From assembly GCA_014904985.1 (NCBI GenBank), contig MU129041.1, forward strand, positions 116,579 through 177,994: DNA of 61,416 bases, given 5' to 3'. Position 1 is the stretch's first letter; the number at the start of each line of letters is the position of its first letter. This document shows positions 1-8,352 of this stretch, piece by piece. The translations under genes were made by a program, and so were the position numbers. The notes under the pieces were generated by a model. That model was not told where the DNA came from, did not search any database, and was given only the letters and a program-made list of their open reading frames with translations. The DNA is from Hydnum rufescens UP504 (Eukaryota > Basidiomycota > Agaricomycetes > Cantharellales > Hydnaceae).

Positions 1-640
1 GCGGGTTGTTGCTGGAGGGTCTGCTGAACTGCGGTGGACACAAAGCCTGCGACGTGTGTCCCTTGGTTTTGCATGTTATCCAGTTCTTCTCGGAAGGGCG
101 GCATTCTGTTGTTGGAGTTGAGTGAGGAGGTGTTGGAGGTGGTCGGGGTAATGGCTACTGAGCACCGTCGGACATTTCGGAATGAGGGGTAGGGAGGGAA
201 ATCGGTGGATACTAAGCAATCTGGATGGTGGGCTCGTGAAAGAGCTTTGGTCTTCTGTCAGGGCCACGCTGCGATGGAGAGCACCAGACAAATATAAAAC
301 ACGATAACTCCGACCTAAGTCGGCGTAAGTCCGCGTAAGTCTTCGGGAGAATCCGGGCAAGAACGAGATAATGAGATTGAGATGGGAGGCAATCCAGCAG
401 CCTGGAAGGGACTAGGCGGAAACGAGCACAGCGGTCCTTAGCTCCGGAAGTCAACTGGAAAGTACTCGGACTGTAGTCCAGAGTGGAAGGCAGAAATCCT
501 GAGATTAACATTAAGGGAATAGGTACAGTGAGGCTAACCTGTAGTCCGGAGTGGAAGCGGAAATCCTGAGAGACCAAAGCTGAATCTCTGGATTTTGCCC
601 CGGACTACTTATACATAGTTCCTATACTATGGGGGATTGA
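1..640 (-). mobile_element. Possible 5' end of an LTR retrotransposon running off the window edge
   Basis: On the minus strand an AT-poor stretch with an internal direct repeat (471-505 and 539-572, about 34 bp, few differences) leads into a Gln-rich open frame that runs off the window. The layout (repeat-bearing leader, then a small Gln-rich N-terminus) resembles an LTR plus gag start, but no LTR boundary, primer-binding site or capsid motif can be fixed. Nothing else is recognisable here. Confidence 0.22.
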
Positions 641-804
641 TCGCTTAATGAGAGGTGGTTACAGGGGGGTAGGCACAAGAGGGGGAGCGGGCAGGGACAG
701 GAAAGTGGAGGGGACAGGGGCAGGGCCAGGGGTAAGTGTGGAGAACCGGAAGTAAAGGAAACGAGGAAATGAAGGGGAAATGAAACGGAGGCGGGGACAA
801 ACCG

Positions 805-862
805 GAAACAAACCGGAACAGATCCGGAAACAAATCCGGAATTAACCAGGAAACGGACGAAC
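805..862. repeat. Short degenerate tandem repeat (CCGGAAACAAA type)
   Basis: Several head-to-tail copies of a roughly 12-bp motif of the form ccggaaacaaa lie just beyond the truncated end of the KDZ fragment. Low-complexity purine-rich DNA continues to about 660. Confidence 0.5.
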
Positions 863-869
863 TCTGACA

Positions 870-1670
870 AGCAGTCACTTGTTTTAATACTCCACGACAG
901 TTGCAAGAGCATTTGATAGGAGGAGGATCTGTATGAGACTGTCCTCGCTGCGACAGGTGTATGTATGCCATGTATGGACGAACCAATGCTGGTATAACAT
1001 CATGATCCCACCGCCGTGCAGCAGCACTGCGCTGACGTGCATGGCGGGACAGCTTGTTCTCAACTGAGAAGTTATCCAAATGTGTCGCATAGTTAGGATA
1101 ATGTACAACAAAGCGCTGCTCAGTTGCCATCGGCGAAGGTGCTCCGGATGGTTCATTGCCACCCGATCCCAATTCATCTTCAAATCCATCAGAAGAAAAT
1201 AGAGATGGACAGGTACCATGGGAAGGTTGTGAAGGTTCAGAAATCCGGACTTTCTGATGGTAGTGTGGCTTGGTGATGCTTGCTTGTGGTGCTGCCAGCT
1301 GATTTAATGGTACAGTAGCTATGAAGGTGCCAGTTCCACCATGGAATTTCCAAGCTGTCACTGCACTTGTAATGGGTTTTGTGCTGGCTTGAGAGAGCAT
1401 TGCGGTTGGAAGTTGACTGGGGTTGGCAGTGTTGACGGCAGTCATCAGTTTCTTTGAAACCTTACGACTACTAGTCTCCTTGGCAATCACAGCCTGGAAG
1501 GTTTTCAGGCCCTTCTCGAGTGTACTGGAGTATGTGTCGGAAGGGGCTGACAAAGAGGGATGAGGGTTTGATGCACTGGGGCTTCGTCTATGCTTCCATG
1601 AGCCTTGGAAGTCATTTTGTCGTCCACCTGGAGCATTGCCCGTACGCTTGGGGGACATAGGCAAGATCAC
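870..1670 (-). pseudogene. Truncated N-terminal fragment of a KDZ transposase (CxC1 region)
   Basis: An open frame begins at 1670 (a second ATG at 1658 gives MSPKRTGN). It has a Ser/Pro-rich N-terminus, then the segment SRHARQRSAAARRWDHDVIP followed by ALVRPYM and a CSCNC motif. This matches the start of the CxC1 cysteine cluster that precedes KDZ transposase catalytic domains in basidiomycetes, and it aligns with the fuller KDZ gene at 45722-50363. Homology stops near 870 just after the first cysteines, so the catalytic part is missing and the frame runs on into low-complexity DNA. Its value is comparative: it keeps Arg (CGC, CGT) where the other copy has TGA and Cys. Family assignment is solid; function is lost. 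Confidence 0.7.
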
Positions 1671-1720
1671 TTAATTATGGGACTTGCAGACTAGGAAGAA
1701 TGCTCATCCACAAAGTTTGC

Positions 1721-2146
1721 GATAGAGGCGAGATATTTGGGAAATCGAGAGGTGAGGACACGAAAAGCGGAAAATGTGAGGCAGAAACACAAGAGGTGGG
1801 AACATGAGAGACGGGAACACTGTGGAAGGGCTTTAGATGTTGAGCTCGAATGTTGAAGAACCAAATGCACCTGATATGTGGAAGTTGGTGTCAAAGAGAA
1901 AGCCAGGATGCAACAGGAAATCGCGAGAATTGTGATAGAGGTGAGATATTTGGGAAATCGAGAGGTGAGGACATGGAAAACGGGAAACGCGAGGTGGGAA
2001 CACAAGAGGTGGGGACACGAGGGACGGGAACACTGTGGAAGGGCTTTAGATGTCGAGCTTGAATGTTGAAGAACCAAACGCACCTGATATGTGGAAGTCA
2101 GTGTCAAAGAGAAAGCCAGGATGCAACAGGAAATCGCGAGAAAGAG
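1721..2146. repeat. Two-copy 213-bp tandem duplication
   Basis: The stretch starting agatatttggg at 1731 recurs at 1944, and ccaggatgcaacagg at 1903 recurs at 2116. The period is therefore 213 bp over two copies with a few percent difference. As 213 is divisible by three, an open frame survives across both copies on the minus strand, but its product is low-complexity Ser/Leu/Pro and I do not regard it as a gene. The stretch from 2146 to 2357 holds nothing recognisable. Confidence 0.8.
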
Positions 2147-2357
2147 CAAGTCACTTGAACCTGGGGCCTACAGGCAAACCAGATGTTGGCCCACAGGCTC
2201 TGTGAAAAACTTGAATTGAGGAATGAAGTGCGTTGACGAGACACTGGCACGTGTGGTAACAGGAATACAGACCACTCAAATCTGGGGCACACAGACAGCA
2301 GAATGGATGCCCACAGATTTCACGAGGTGTTCAATAGCATAGTGAGATTTGCATCCA

Positions 2358-2366
2358 GATCATAAC
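2358..2366. repeat. Left 9-bp direct repeat (putative target-site duplication)
   Basis: GATCATAAC stands immediately outside the left inverted terminus and recurs at 6822-6830 immediately outside the right one, in direct orientation. This is the expected signature of an 8-9 bp target duplication made by a DNA transposon. Confidence 0.65.
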
Positions 2367-2461
2367 CAGGCTGGTCAGTCAAATGGGGGACCTAATTTAG
2401 GTACCACTTCCGGGGCAGAAAATGGTACCTAATAGGTCCCCCAGACCTTTCGGCCGAAATC
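2367..2461 (+). repeat. Left terminal inverted repeat
   Basis: The core at 2398-2431 matches the reverse complement of 6758-6791 at 31 of 34 positions, and ggtcagtca nearer the end matches as well. Two of the three differences are CC versus TT at a CCGG site. The TIR is itself palindromic (gggacctaattaggtacc-like arms around a 20-bp centre) and is followed by TTTCGGCC-type subterminal motifs. Confidence 0.75.
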
Positions 2462-2513
2462 AGGCTATTCCAATTCAGTTTTTTGGCCATCTATCGGCCA
2501 ATCCATGGCTGTG

Positions 2514-2712
2514 CTAGATTATATATTTATTTATTATTATTTGTTTACTATTTATTATTATTATTATTATTATTACTATTATTATATACATATTACGCTA
2601 TATACATATTATCCCCCCCCCCCCTGGGGTTTGCCACCACAGGGGGGGGCATGGTTCATGCGGACCACGCACCTGCATATACCCACCACACCCGCCGCAG
2701 CGGGTGGGGTTC
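2514..2712 (-). other. Outermost left unit (L4), degenerate
   Basis: Reading on the minus strand: a GC hairpin at about 2683-2712, then GTGCGT near 2668, a C-run/G-run hairpin (2612-2650) in place of the usual AGAGCAGC hairpin, a long TAA/TTA microsatellite (2519-2600), and CTAG at 2514. It is a decayed or terminal version of the repeated unit. Confidence 0.5.
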
Positions 2713-2718
2713 ATATGC

Positions 2719-3750
2719 CCCAGTCGGGGCCGATTCCATTTGGGCGCTCCCTCAAAGGAGTCGGTCTTCATTTGCGGGGCTTCGTTCGCGGTAACTGTTT
2801 GCCGTGTCGTTCGGCGGGTTCTGCTTGGGGGCTCGCGGGGGTTCTGGTTCAGGATCTAAAGAAATAAATAATGAAAATATTAGTAGAGCAGTAATGCAGC
2901 GCAAAAAGAGCAGCTTATGCTGCTCTTTTTGCGCTACAAGAATAAGAAATAAAATAAAAAATAAAACATACCTTGTAGTACCCCACACCCGCTGCGGGAG
3001 TGTGGGGTACTGGGGCCGTGTACTCTGGGCCGTACGTACGGCGGTTCGTACGGATCCTCTCTGTGCCCCGTCGTTCGGGCGTCGATAAGCGGGGTTGTGG
3101 GGGGGTTCGCGTCGGTATTCGCTTGCGAGAGGAGTCGAGACCTACAGGATAAGAAATTAAATAAGTTAATAATTGAACACCACGCAAAAAGAGCAGCGAA
3201 AGCTGCTCTTTTTGCGTGTGTGTAGCTACTGGGTGGGGTGGGGACTCACCTTACATAGGACCACACACCCGCCGTGGCGGGTGTGTGATTCCTGGCGCCC
3301 GCATTAGGCGCGGGTGCGTCCTCGTTCGGCGTGGTTGCATCCCCGTTTGACGCGGTCGCGTCCTCGTTTGGCGTGGCGCCACATGTCATGCCCTGGGCGC
3401 GTTGGCGTGGCGTGTTGCGTTGGCGTGTCGCGTTGCGTGGCGTGTCGCGTTGCGTGGCGTGTCGCGTTGCGTTGGCGTGTCGCGTTGCGTGGCGTGTCGC
3501 GTTGCGTTGGCATGTCGCGTTGCTGTGCCGCGTTGGTGGGTCGTGTGGGTGTTTGGGCTCCGGTCATTTTGTGGGTTACCGTCGTGCGTTGGACGAGGGC
3601 CCAGCTAGAATAATTAAAAGCACGTTAGTAAAAAATTTCGAAAGCAGCGCAAAAAGAGCAGCTTTCGCTGCTCCTTTTGCGCCGTTGTATCTACTAGAAA
3701 AAAACATACCTTGCATGACCACACACTCGCCGCTGCGGGTGTGTGGTCAT
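2719..3750 (-). repeat. Left hairpin-intron array (units L3, L2, L1)
   Basis: Three clear units in minus orientation. The GC hairpins are at 2978-3010, 3262-3287 and 3715-3750. Intron-like segments, with their 5' end at the higher coordinate, are 2971-2856 (116 nt, GTATGT...TAG), 3249-3142 (108 nt, GTGAGT...TAG) and 3709-3605 (105 nt, GTATGT...TAG). Each contains an AGAGCAGC hairpin: 2899-2934, 3181-3218 (17-18 bp perfect stem) and 3647-3682. Branch-point-like CTAAT/TTAAC/CTAAC lies about 20 nt before each 3' end. The spacers on this strand are C/A-rich with repeated gccaaacga-like heptamers. No open frame crosses the predicted exons. Confidence 0.75.
3400..3535. repeat. Minisatellite, about 17-bp unit (gcgttgcgtggcgtgtc)
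   Basis: About seven imperfect copies of a 15-17 bp G/T-rich motif lie between left units L2 and L1. The minus strand of this tract shares the C/A-rich composition of the array spacers, so it probably arose by local slippage within one spacer. Confidence 0.75.
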
Positions 3751-3804
3751 GTGCGCCCGCCTGTCTAGGCGGTTTCCTGTTCGGTCGATGTATGCGCTTT
3801 TTAA

Positions 3805-4147
3805 GCAACTCAGCGCCGGCAATTGCCGGATCCCAAAAGCGCTCAAGTGCCGTCGCCACAAGCACCATGTAAATGAATAGCCAGTATATAGATGAGGAAT
3901 AAATCACTATGTAATATATATTTTTACAAAAGACAACAAAGACAGCCACAGTAGGTCAGAACTCAATAAGGCATCTCATGCCTTATTGAGTTCTGACCTA
4001 CTGTGGCTGTCTTTGTTGTCTTTTGTAAAAATATATATTACATAGTGATTTATTCCTCATCTATATACTGGCTATTCATTTACATGGTGCTTGTGGCGAC
4101 GGCACTTGAGCGCTTTTGGGATCCGGCAATTGCCGGCGTTGAGTTGC
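3805..4147. repeat. Near-perfect 343-bp central palindrome
   Basis: Arms 3805-3974 and 3978-4147 (170 bp each) are inverted copies with one mismatch (3813) and a 3-bp centre, CTC, at 3975-3977. Orientation of the flanking units and their base-composition skew reverse here. The palindrome could hold a bidirectional start for outward transcription, but no promoter element is evident beyond an AT-rich stretch (about 3878-3930 and its mirror). An assembly fold-back artefact confined to this segment cannot be excluded. The units further out are not mirror copies, so the overall head-to-head layout does not depend on it. Confidence 0.85.
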
Positions 4148-4189
4148 GTCCTCACATACCGACAGCCTACAAAGGAAAGACAAGCAGAC

Positions 4190-6470
4190 GACCACACCCG
4201 CCGCTGCGGGTGTGGTCAAAAGGTGAGTCTTTTTATACTAGTAGATACAACAGCGCAAAAAGAGCAGCGAAAGCTGCTCTTTTTGCGCTGCTTTGAATTT
4301 CTTTACTGACCAAGTTGATATTTCTAGGTCATGGCCTCATCCCAGGCACCAAACGAGACCCCGCGAAAGGATGAGACCCGACCGCCCAGGTCCTAAATGG
4401 TAACATGCGAACCGAAAACAACCCGAAAACAACCCAAACGAAGCCGCGCCAAACGAAATGGCGCCAAACAAAACCACGCCAAGCGAAACGCAACACGACG
4501 CAGAGGTGGCTGCGCGCCGATGGAGTGGCCGCACGAACCACACACCCGCTGCGGCGGGTGTGTGGTTCTATATAAGGTAAGTGCACCCTTCCCGGCGCAA
4601 AAAGAGCAGCAATGCTGCTCTTTTTGCGCCCGTTTTAATTTTTTTAAACTAATGATCTATTATTCTAGGCTACAACAAATGAAGACCCGTAGAACGAGCC
4701 CCCCCCCGAACGATAACCCGCCCGCAAAACGAGATCCGTAAACGACAAAGCGCCAAACGAAGAAATCAAGCGACGCCAAACCGTAGGAACCCCACACCCG
4801 CTATCGCGGGTGTGGGCTCTATAAAAGGTAAGTAATGCACCCCCGAGGACGCAAAAAGAGCAGCCATCGCTGCTCTTTTTGCGTTCATTTAAATTTTTAA
4901 CTAACAAATTATCTATTATTCTAGGTTATTGCCTCAACCACCCGCCAAATGAACCCCCCCTCCCCCGGAAATGACGACTAACCCGCCAAACGAGGGCCAC
5001 AAACACGACCTGCCCAGGAACAATCGCCAAACGAAACCCAGAAACGGGGACGCGCGACGCAAGGCCCAGGGACCCCAGACGAACCACATACCCGCTTCGG
5101 CGGGTGTGTGGTAATTGTAAGGTGAGTACCACCGCGCAAGAGGAGCAGCGTACGCTGCTCCTTTTGCGTGGCTTTTCTTTTTATTTTATTTTATTTTTTA
5201 CTAACATATTACTTATTATTGTAGATCGTCGTCTGAGCTAACAACGAAGCCCCCGCGTAACGCAACCTACGAACGCAACCCGCCAAAACCCCAACCAAAC
5301 GAAGCCCGCCCACCAGCAGTCCACCAGACGAGACCACGACGCAAGACCACAGGAAACGCAGACGGAACCACACACCCGCCGAAGCGGGTGTGTGGTAATA
5401 TTAGGTACGCCCAATCCCACCGGTGCCAAAAGAGCAGCAGAAGCTGCTCTTTTGGCACCTCTGTTTCCTTTTCTTTTTACTAATGTATTCTTATTCGTTG
5501 TTCTAGGTTCCTTCCCTCCGTGAAAACCCACCCGACAAGCACCCAGACGAGCCCGCAGTACGCGCAGCCACCCAAGCCCGGAGTGCCCGCCCCCGAACAC
5601 GACGATCGACGATATCGCGTACCACACACCCGCTGCGGCGGGTGTGTGGTAATAACTTGTAAGTTTTCAATTACAAGATGTACGAAAGCACCAAAAGAGC
5701 AGCAGGAGCTGCTCTTTTGGTGCTTCCTTTGTTTTTTTTTTGAAAAATTAACGGGTTATTCACTGATTGATCTAGGTACCCTCTCCCAGCGCGAAAACCC
5801 CCGCACAAAAAAGGGACGTGCGCAGCCACCCGCAACCCGCAACCCGATCCAAGAACCCGCGACCACGGTGCAAAAAACGAGTAGCACACACCCGCTTCGG
5901 CGGGTGTGTGGTAATTTCAAGGTGAGTACAACCGCGCAAGAGGAGCAGCGTACGCTGCTCCTTTTGCGTGGCTCTTGTTTTGTTTTTTTACTAACGTATT
6001 ATCTATTATTTTAGTTTGTGATCTTGACCCAACACCCGCGACCCCGCCGAACGAACACGGGAGAACGACGACCCACCCGCCAAACGAATCCCACGAACGG
6101 CAATGAGTCGAAACCACAATGCAAACCCCGGACGAACCCCACACCCGCCGAAGCGGGTGTGGTAATCTTTATGGTTAGTATATATGTACATGTCCGACTA
6201 TGCAAAAGGAGCAGCAGGGGCTGCTCCTTTTGCCTGGTTTTTCTTTTAATGAACTTATTATTTATTATGATAGATATTCTTCTGAACCCGCATCCCCCAA
6301 CCAAATCCATGACCCCGCCGACTGAAAACATGTGGCCACGGGTGAGGGGGAACCCCAACGGTGAAGCGTGAAACGACGTCCACACCCGCCCAAGCGGGTG
6401 TGTTAGATAGTGTTTTAATTTTTAATTTTTATAGACAGTACCACATGCCCGCCCAAGCGGGTGTGTGGTA
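4190..6470 (+). repeat. Right hairpin-intron array (units R1-R9)
   Basis: GC hairpins: 4190-4217, 4535-4568, 4791-4816, 5083-5112, 5367-5396, 5620-5651, 5885-5910, 6139-6162, 6381-6402, and an extra one at 6439-6470. Intron-like segments: 4223-4327, 4577-4668, 4828-4924, 5122-5224, 5405-5506, 5659-5775, 5922-6014 and 6174-6273, that is 92-117 nt, each starting GTGAGT, GTAAGT, GTACGC or GTTAGT and ending TAG. Inner hairpins: 4251-4290, 4594-4630, 4849-4884, 5134-5168, 5422-5459, 5686-5725, 5932-5971 and 6202-6233. CTAAC or CTAAT occurs about 19 nt before several 3' ends (for example 4901-4905). R9 lacks the inner hairpin. Stem sequences differ between units but both arms change together. Removing the roughly 38-nt hairpin leaves introns of 55-75 nt, the normal size in this genome. 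Confidence 0.8.
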
Positions 6471-6726
6471 TGCTTTTTGTGAATTTTTAAATAAATAAAT
6501 AAATAAACAAATAAGTGGCAATAAGTTAATACAAACAAACACAGGACTGAAACCCTGCTGACCCCATGTATAATACAGTGATAATAAATAAATAATTATG
6601 AATGGAATACATTATCCCCGATAAGCCCATATGGCCTGCTGCAAGTCTGAGATTCTCTAAGTCCCCAGTTTCGGCCAATTTCGCATTCGGCCATTTCGGC
6701 CAAGAAGGTGCAGACCGTAAAATGGC
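6471..6726. other. AT-rich stretch with TTTCGGCC subterminal motifs
   Basis: From 6480 the DNA is AT-rich with a TAAA microsatellite. Several copies of (t)tcggcc occur at 6668-6745, close to the right terminus, mirroring similar motifs inside the left end. Such subterminal motifs are where transposases often bind; that role is inferred. Confidence 0.45.
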
Positions 6727-6821
6727 CATTTCGGCCGGAATAGTGATGGGACCTACTTAGGTACCATTATCTGCCCCAAAAGTGGTACCTAACTAGGTAG
6801 GCTTAGATGACTGACCAAGGT
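6727..6821 (-). repeat. Right terminal inverted repeat
   Basis: The reverse complement of 6758-6791 matches the left terminus core at 31 of 34 positions. The outer tgactgacc (6808-6816) mirrors ggtcagtca on the left. The 9-bp direct repeat GATCATAAC follows at 6822-6830. Confidence 0.75.
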
Positions 6822-6830
6822 GATCATAAC

Positions 6831-7950
6831 AGTGACCATTATCAGTGATATGATTCAAGTGCGGCTCCAGATCAGAAGCCTCGATATTCAGGAACTGATC
6901 CTTGTTGCCGCCAGCAAGCAGTAAGTCAAGACATCAGACACAGTCAATCGACATTGTTGACATTGGAATGATCCCTCCCGATAAGGAAATCTCCCAGAAA
7001 GATCCGGAAGCCCCTATGTCCATCTAGTGCATCAATGCTAATAGAGTGTAGTTGACCAAGACTTGTATATTCTGGTATATTAGATTGTGTATATATAGCA
7101 AGAAATATCTCGCAGAATACAAGTAGTTTCTACCTAAAAGACTATAACTCTTAACAGGATGAACATGACAATGGGCTTGGAGGAGGAAAATTCCACAATT
7201 GACAAATATGCAGGCTTAGCCATGGCAATCATCAGTGATGGGAAGTGCAGGATGCCGAAACTTTGCAAATGAACCTCGAGAGGAAGTGGGCGGGCACTGC
7301 ATTGGGTTTGTCATAAGGAATGGTAATAAATATCATGAGGATATATATTTGTGAGGCAAAGTTGAAAATCATATGTGTACTTATGCCCATCCATTCATCT
7401 AAGTCACAAGCGTTGGCCAAAGAAATGCCACACGCAATGATATGAGTCTTGATCTTGGTTTGCGCAGACATGTAGTGCATCCGAGATAACAACTTCACAT
7501 GTCGGCCCTATTTCCCCCCCCCAATGAGTTGCACTTCATCTGCAATCAATAATCCAATGTTCTGAACATGCTTCTGCTGCTTCCACCGGCGGGAGAGAAT
7601 ATCCCACTTGATAAACGAAGATGATCAGCATTCCATAATGAACCTCCAGAGGCACTAATGGGATGTATGAATACATGGGCACCTTTTTCCAATATGCGGA
7701 GATCTGCACTTGTCACGCCGGTTAGGCCGACTATTTCCTCCCTCCCTTGCAGGTTACCAAATTTTTTCCGCCATTCAGAGACTCATTGGTCCACCACATC
7801 TTGATATGGCTCGATGCATACAGCACAAGGCGCATCAGACTTTGACCAGAGCCTCAGCAAAGAAATTCAGTGCATATGGTTTTGCCGATACCAGTAGGTG
7901 CACTGATGAAGACATTGGTCATCTAGAGTTGTACAAGGCTTGGAAGACTT
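6831..7950 (-). pseudogene. Decayed fragment of a Brr2-type (Ski2-like) spliceosomal RNA helicase
   Basis: On the minus strand, interrupted frames give QVFQALYNS, then VFISAPTGIGKTICTEF (helicase motif I, APTGxGKT), [56 protein letters not shown] and DLEPHLNHI, in the order expected across one RecA cassette and the start of the second domain of Brr2, the U5 snRNP helicase that unwinds U4/U6. Related Ski2-like helicases (ASCC3 type) share the layout, but KTICxEF and the MAKPAYL stretch favour Brr2. Several stops and frameshifts make it non-functional, and the remainder of the roughly 2,000-residue protein is absent. Homology ends at the boundary of the hairpin-array element; the sequence left of that element does not clearly continue it. 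Confidence 0.68.
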
Positions 7951-8159
7951 GAGTCTGTATCTTGTTGAATGGCTGTAATTTTCTGGAATACAATACTTCA
8001 AACTCTTTATTGTGCAACGCAGCAAGAGGCAAGAGGGAGTGGCTGAAGGGAGAGGAGAGGAGTTGTGGGTGGGAATTTCTCAGGAGGGATCAAGTGCTTG
8101 AATGAGATTGGCAGCCGAAGTCTCCTCGTGGAGCCAATGGTTCGAAACTTAAGCGCTGA

Positions 8160-8287
8160 TTCGGCTGCACCAGAAACGTTTCTAGGCAATGCGTTTCTCA
8201 ATATAAAAGTAGTGAAACGATTAGAAACGTTTCCCCATTTTTATATTGAGAAATGCATTTCGCAGAAATATTTCTCATGCAGCCGAA
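8160..8287. mobile_element. 128-bp MITE-like inverted repeat
   Basis: Arms beginning ttcggctgca (8160) and ending tgcagccgaa (8287) are imperfect inverted copies over about 50 bp each (matching tttctcaatataaaa / ttttatattgagaaa) around a spacer of about 27 bp. There is no coding capacity. No target duplication is clear. Confidence 0.6.
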
Positions 8288-8352
8288 GTGGCCCTAATGG
8301 CATGAAGTACGGTTCGATCAAAAATCATGTGACAATTTTTTTAAGTTCGCGG

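Larger units (their letters stand above)
2367..6821. mobile_element. TIR-bounded element made of divergent hairpin-intron arrays
   Basis: A 4,455-bp unit is bounded by roughly 95-bp terminal inverted repeats and a 9-bp direct repeat. It contains no transposase and no convincing reading frame. Its inside consists of 4 units in minus orientation (2514-3750) and 9 in plus orientation (4190-6470), head to head around a 343-bp palindrome. Each unit has a GC-rich hairpin (CACACCCGC stem), then an intron-like segment that starts GTRNGT, carries a second hairpin (AGAGCAGC stem), shows CTAAC/CTAAT, and ends in YAG. A C/A-rich spacer of 150-250 bp follows. The strand carrying the C/A-rich spacers flips at the palindrome. 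It is best read as a non-autonomous DNA transposon whose cargo is an amplified non-coding hairpin/intron unit. I know of no described family of this form. Mobilisation in trans by a KDZ or hAT-like transposase is only a guess from the 8-9 bp direct repeat. Confidence 0.75.

Noticed and set aside
3304..3768. Arg/Val/Cys-rich and Thr/Arg/Gln-rich frames on both strands
   Set aside because: Translation of the 17-bp minisatellite at 3400-3535.
3614..4296. Two open frames with the same 45-residue start on opposite strands (3614-3949 minus, 4003-4296 plus)
   Set aside because: They are mirror images produced by the central palindrome and run through an intron-like hairpin; not genes.
2483..6371. 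Many other small open frames across the hairpin array
   Set aside because: They cross the hairpins and predicted splice sites, have all-frame stops in the spacers (for example 4328-4410), and show no shared protein between units.
2719..6470. CRISPR-like array
   Set aside because: Repeats are hairpin-introns in a eukaryotic genome, with spacers of variable length (150-250 bp) that resemble each other; there is no repeat-spacer regularity and no cas genes.
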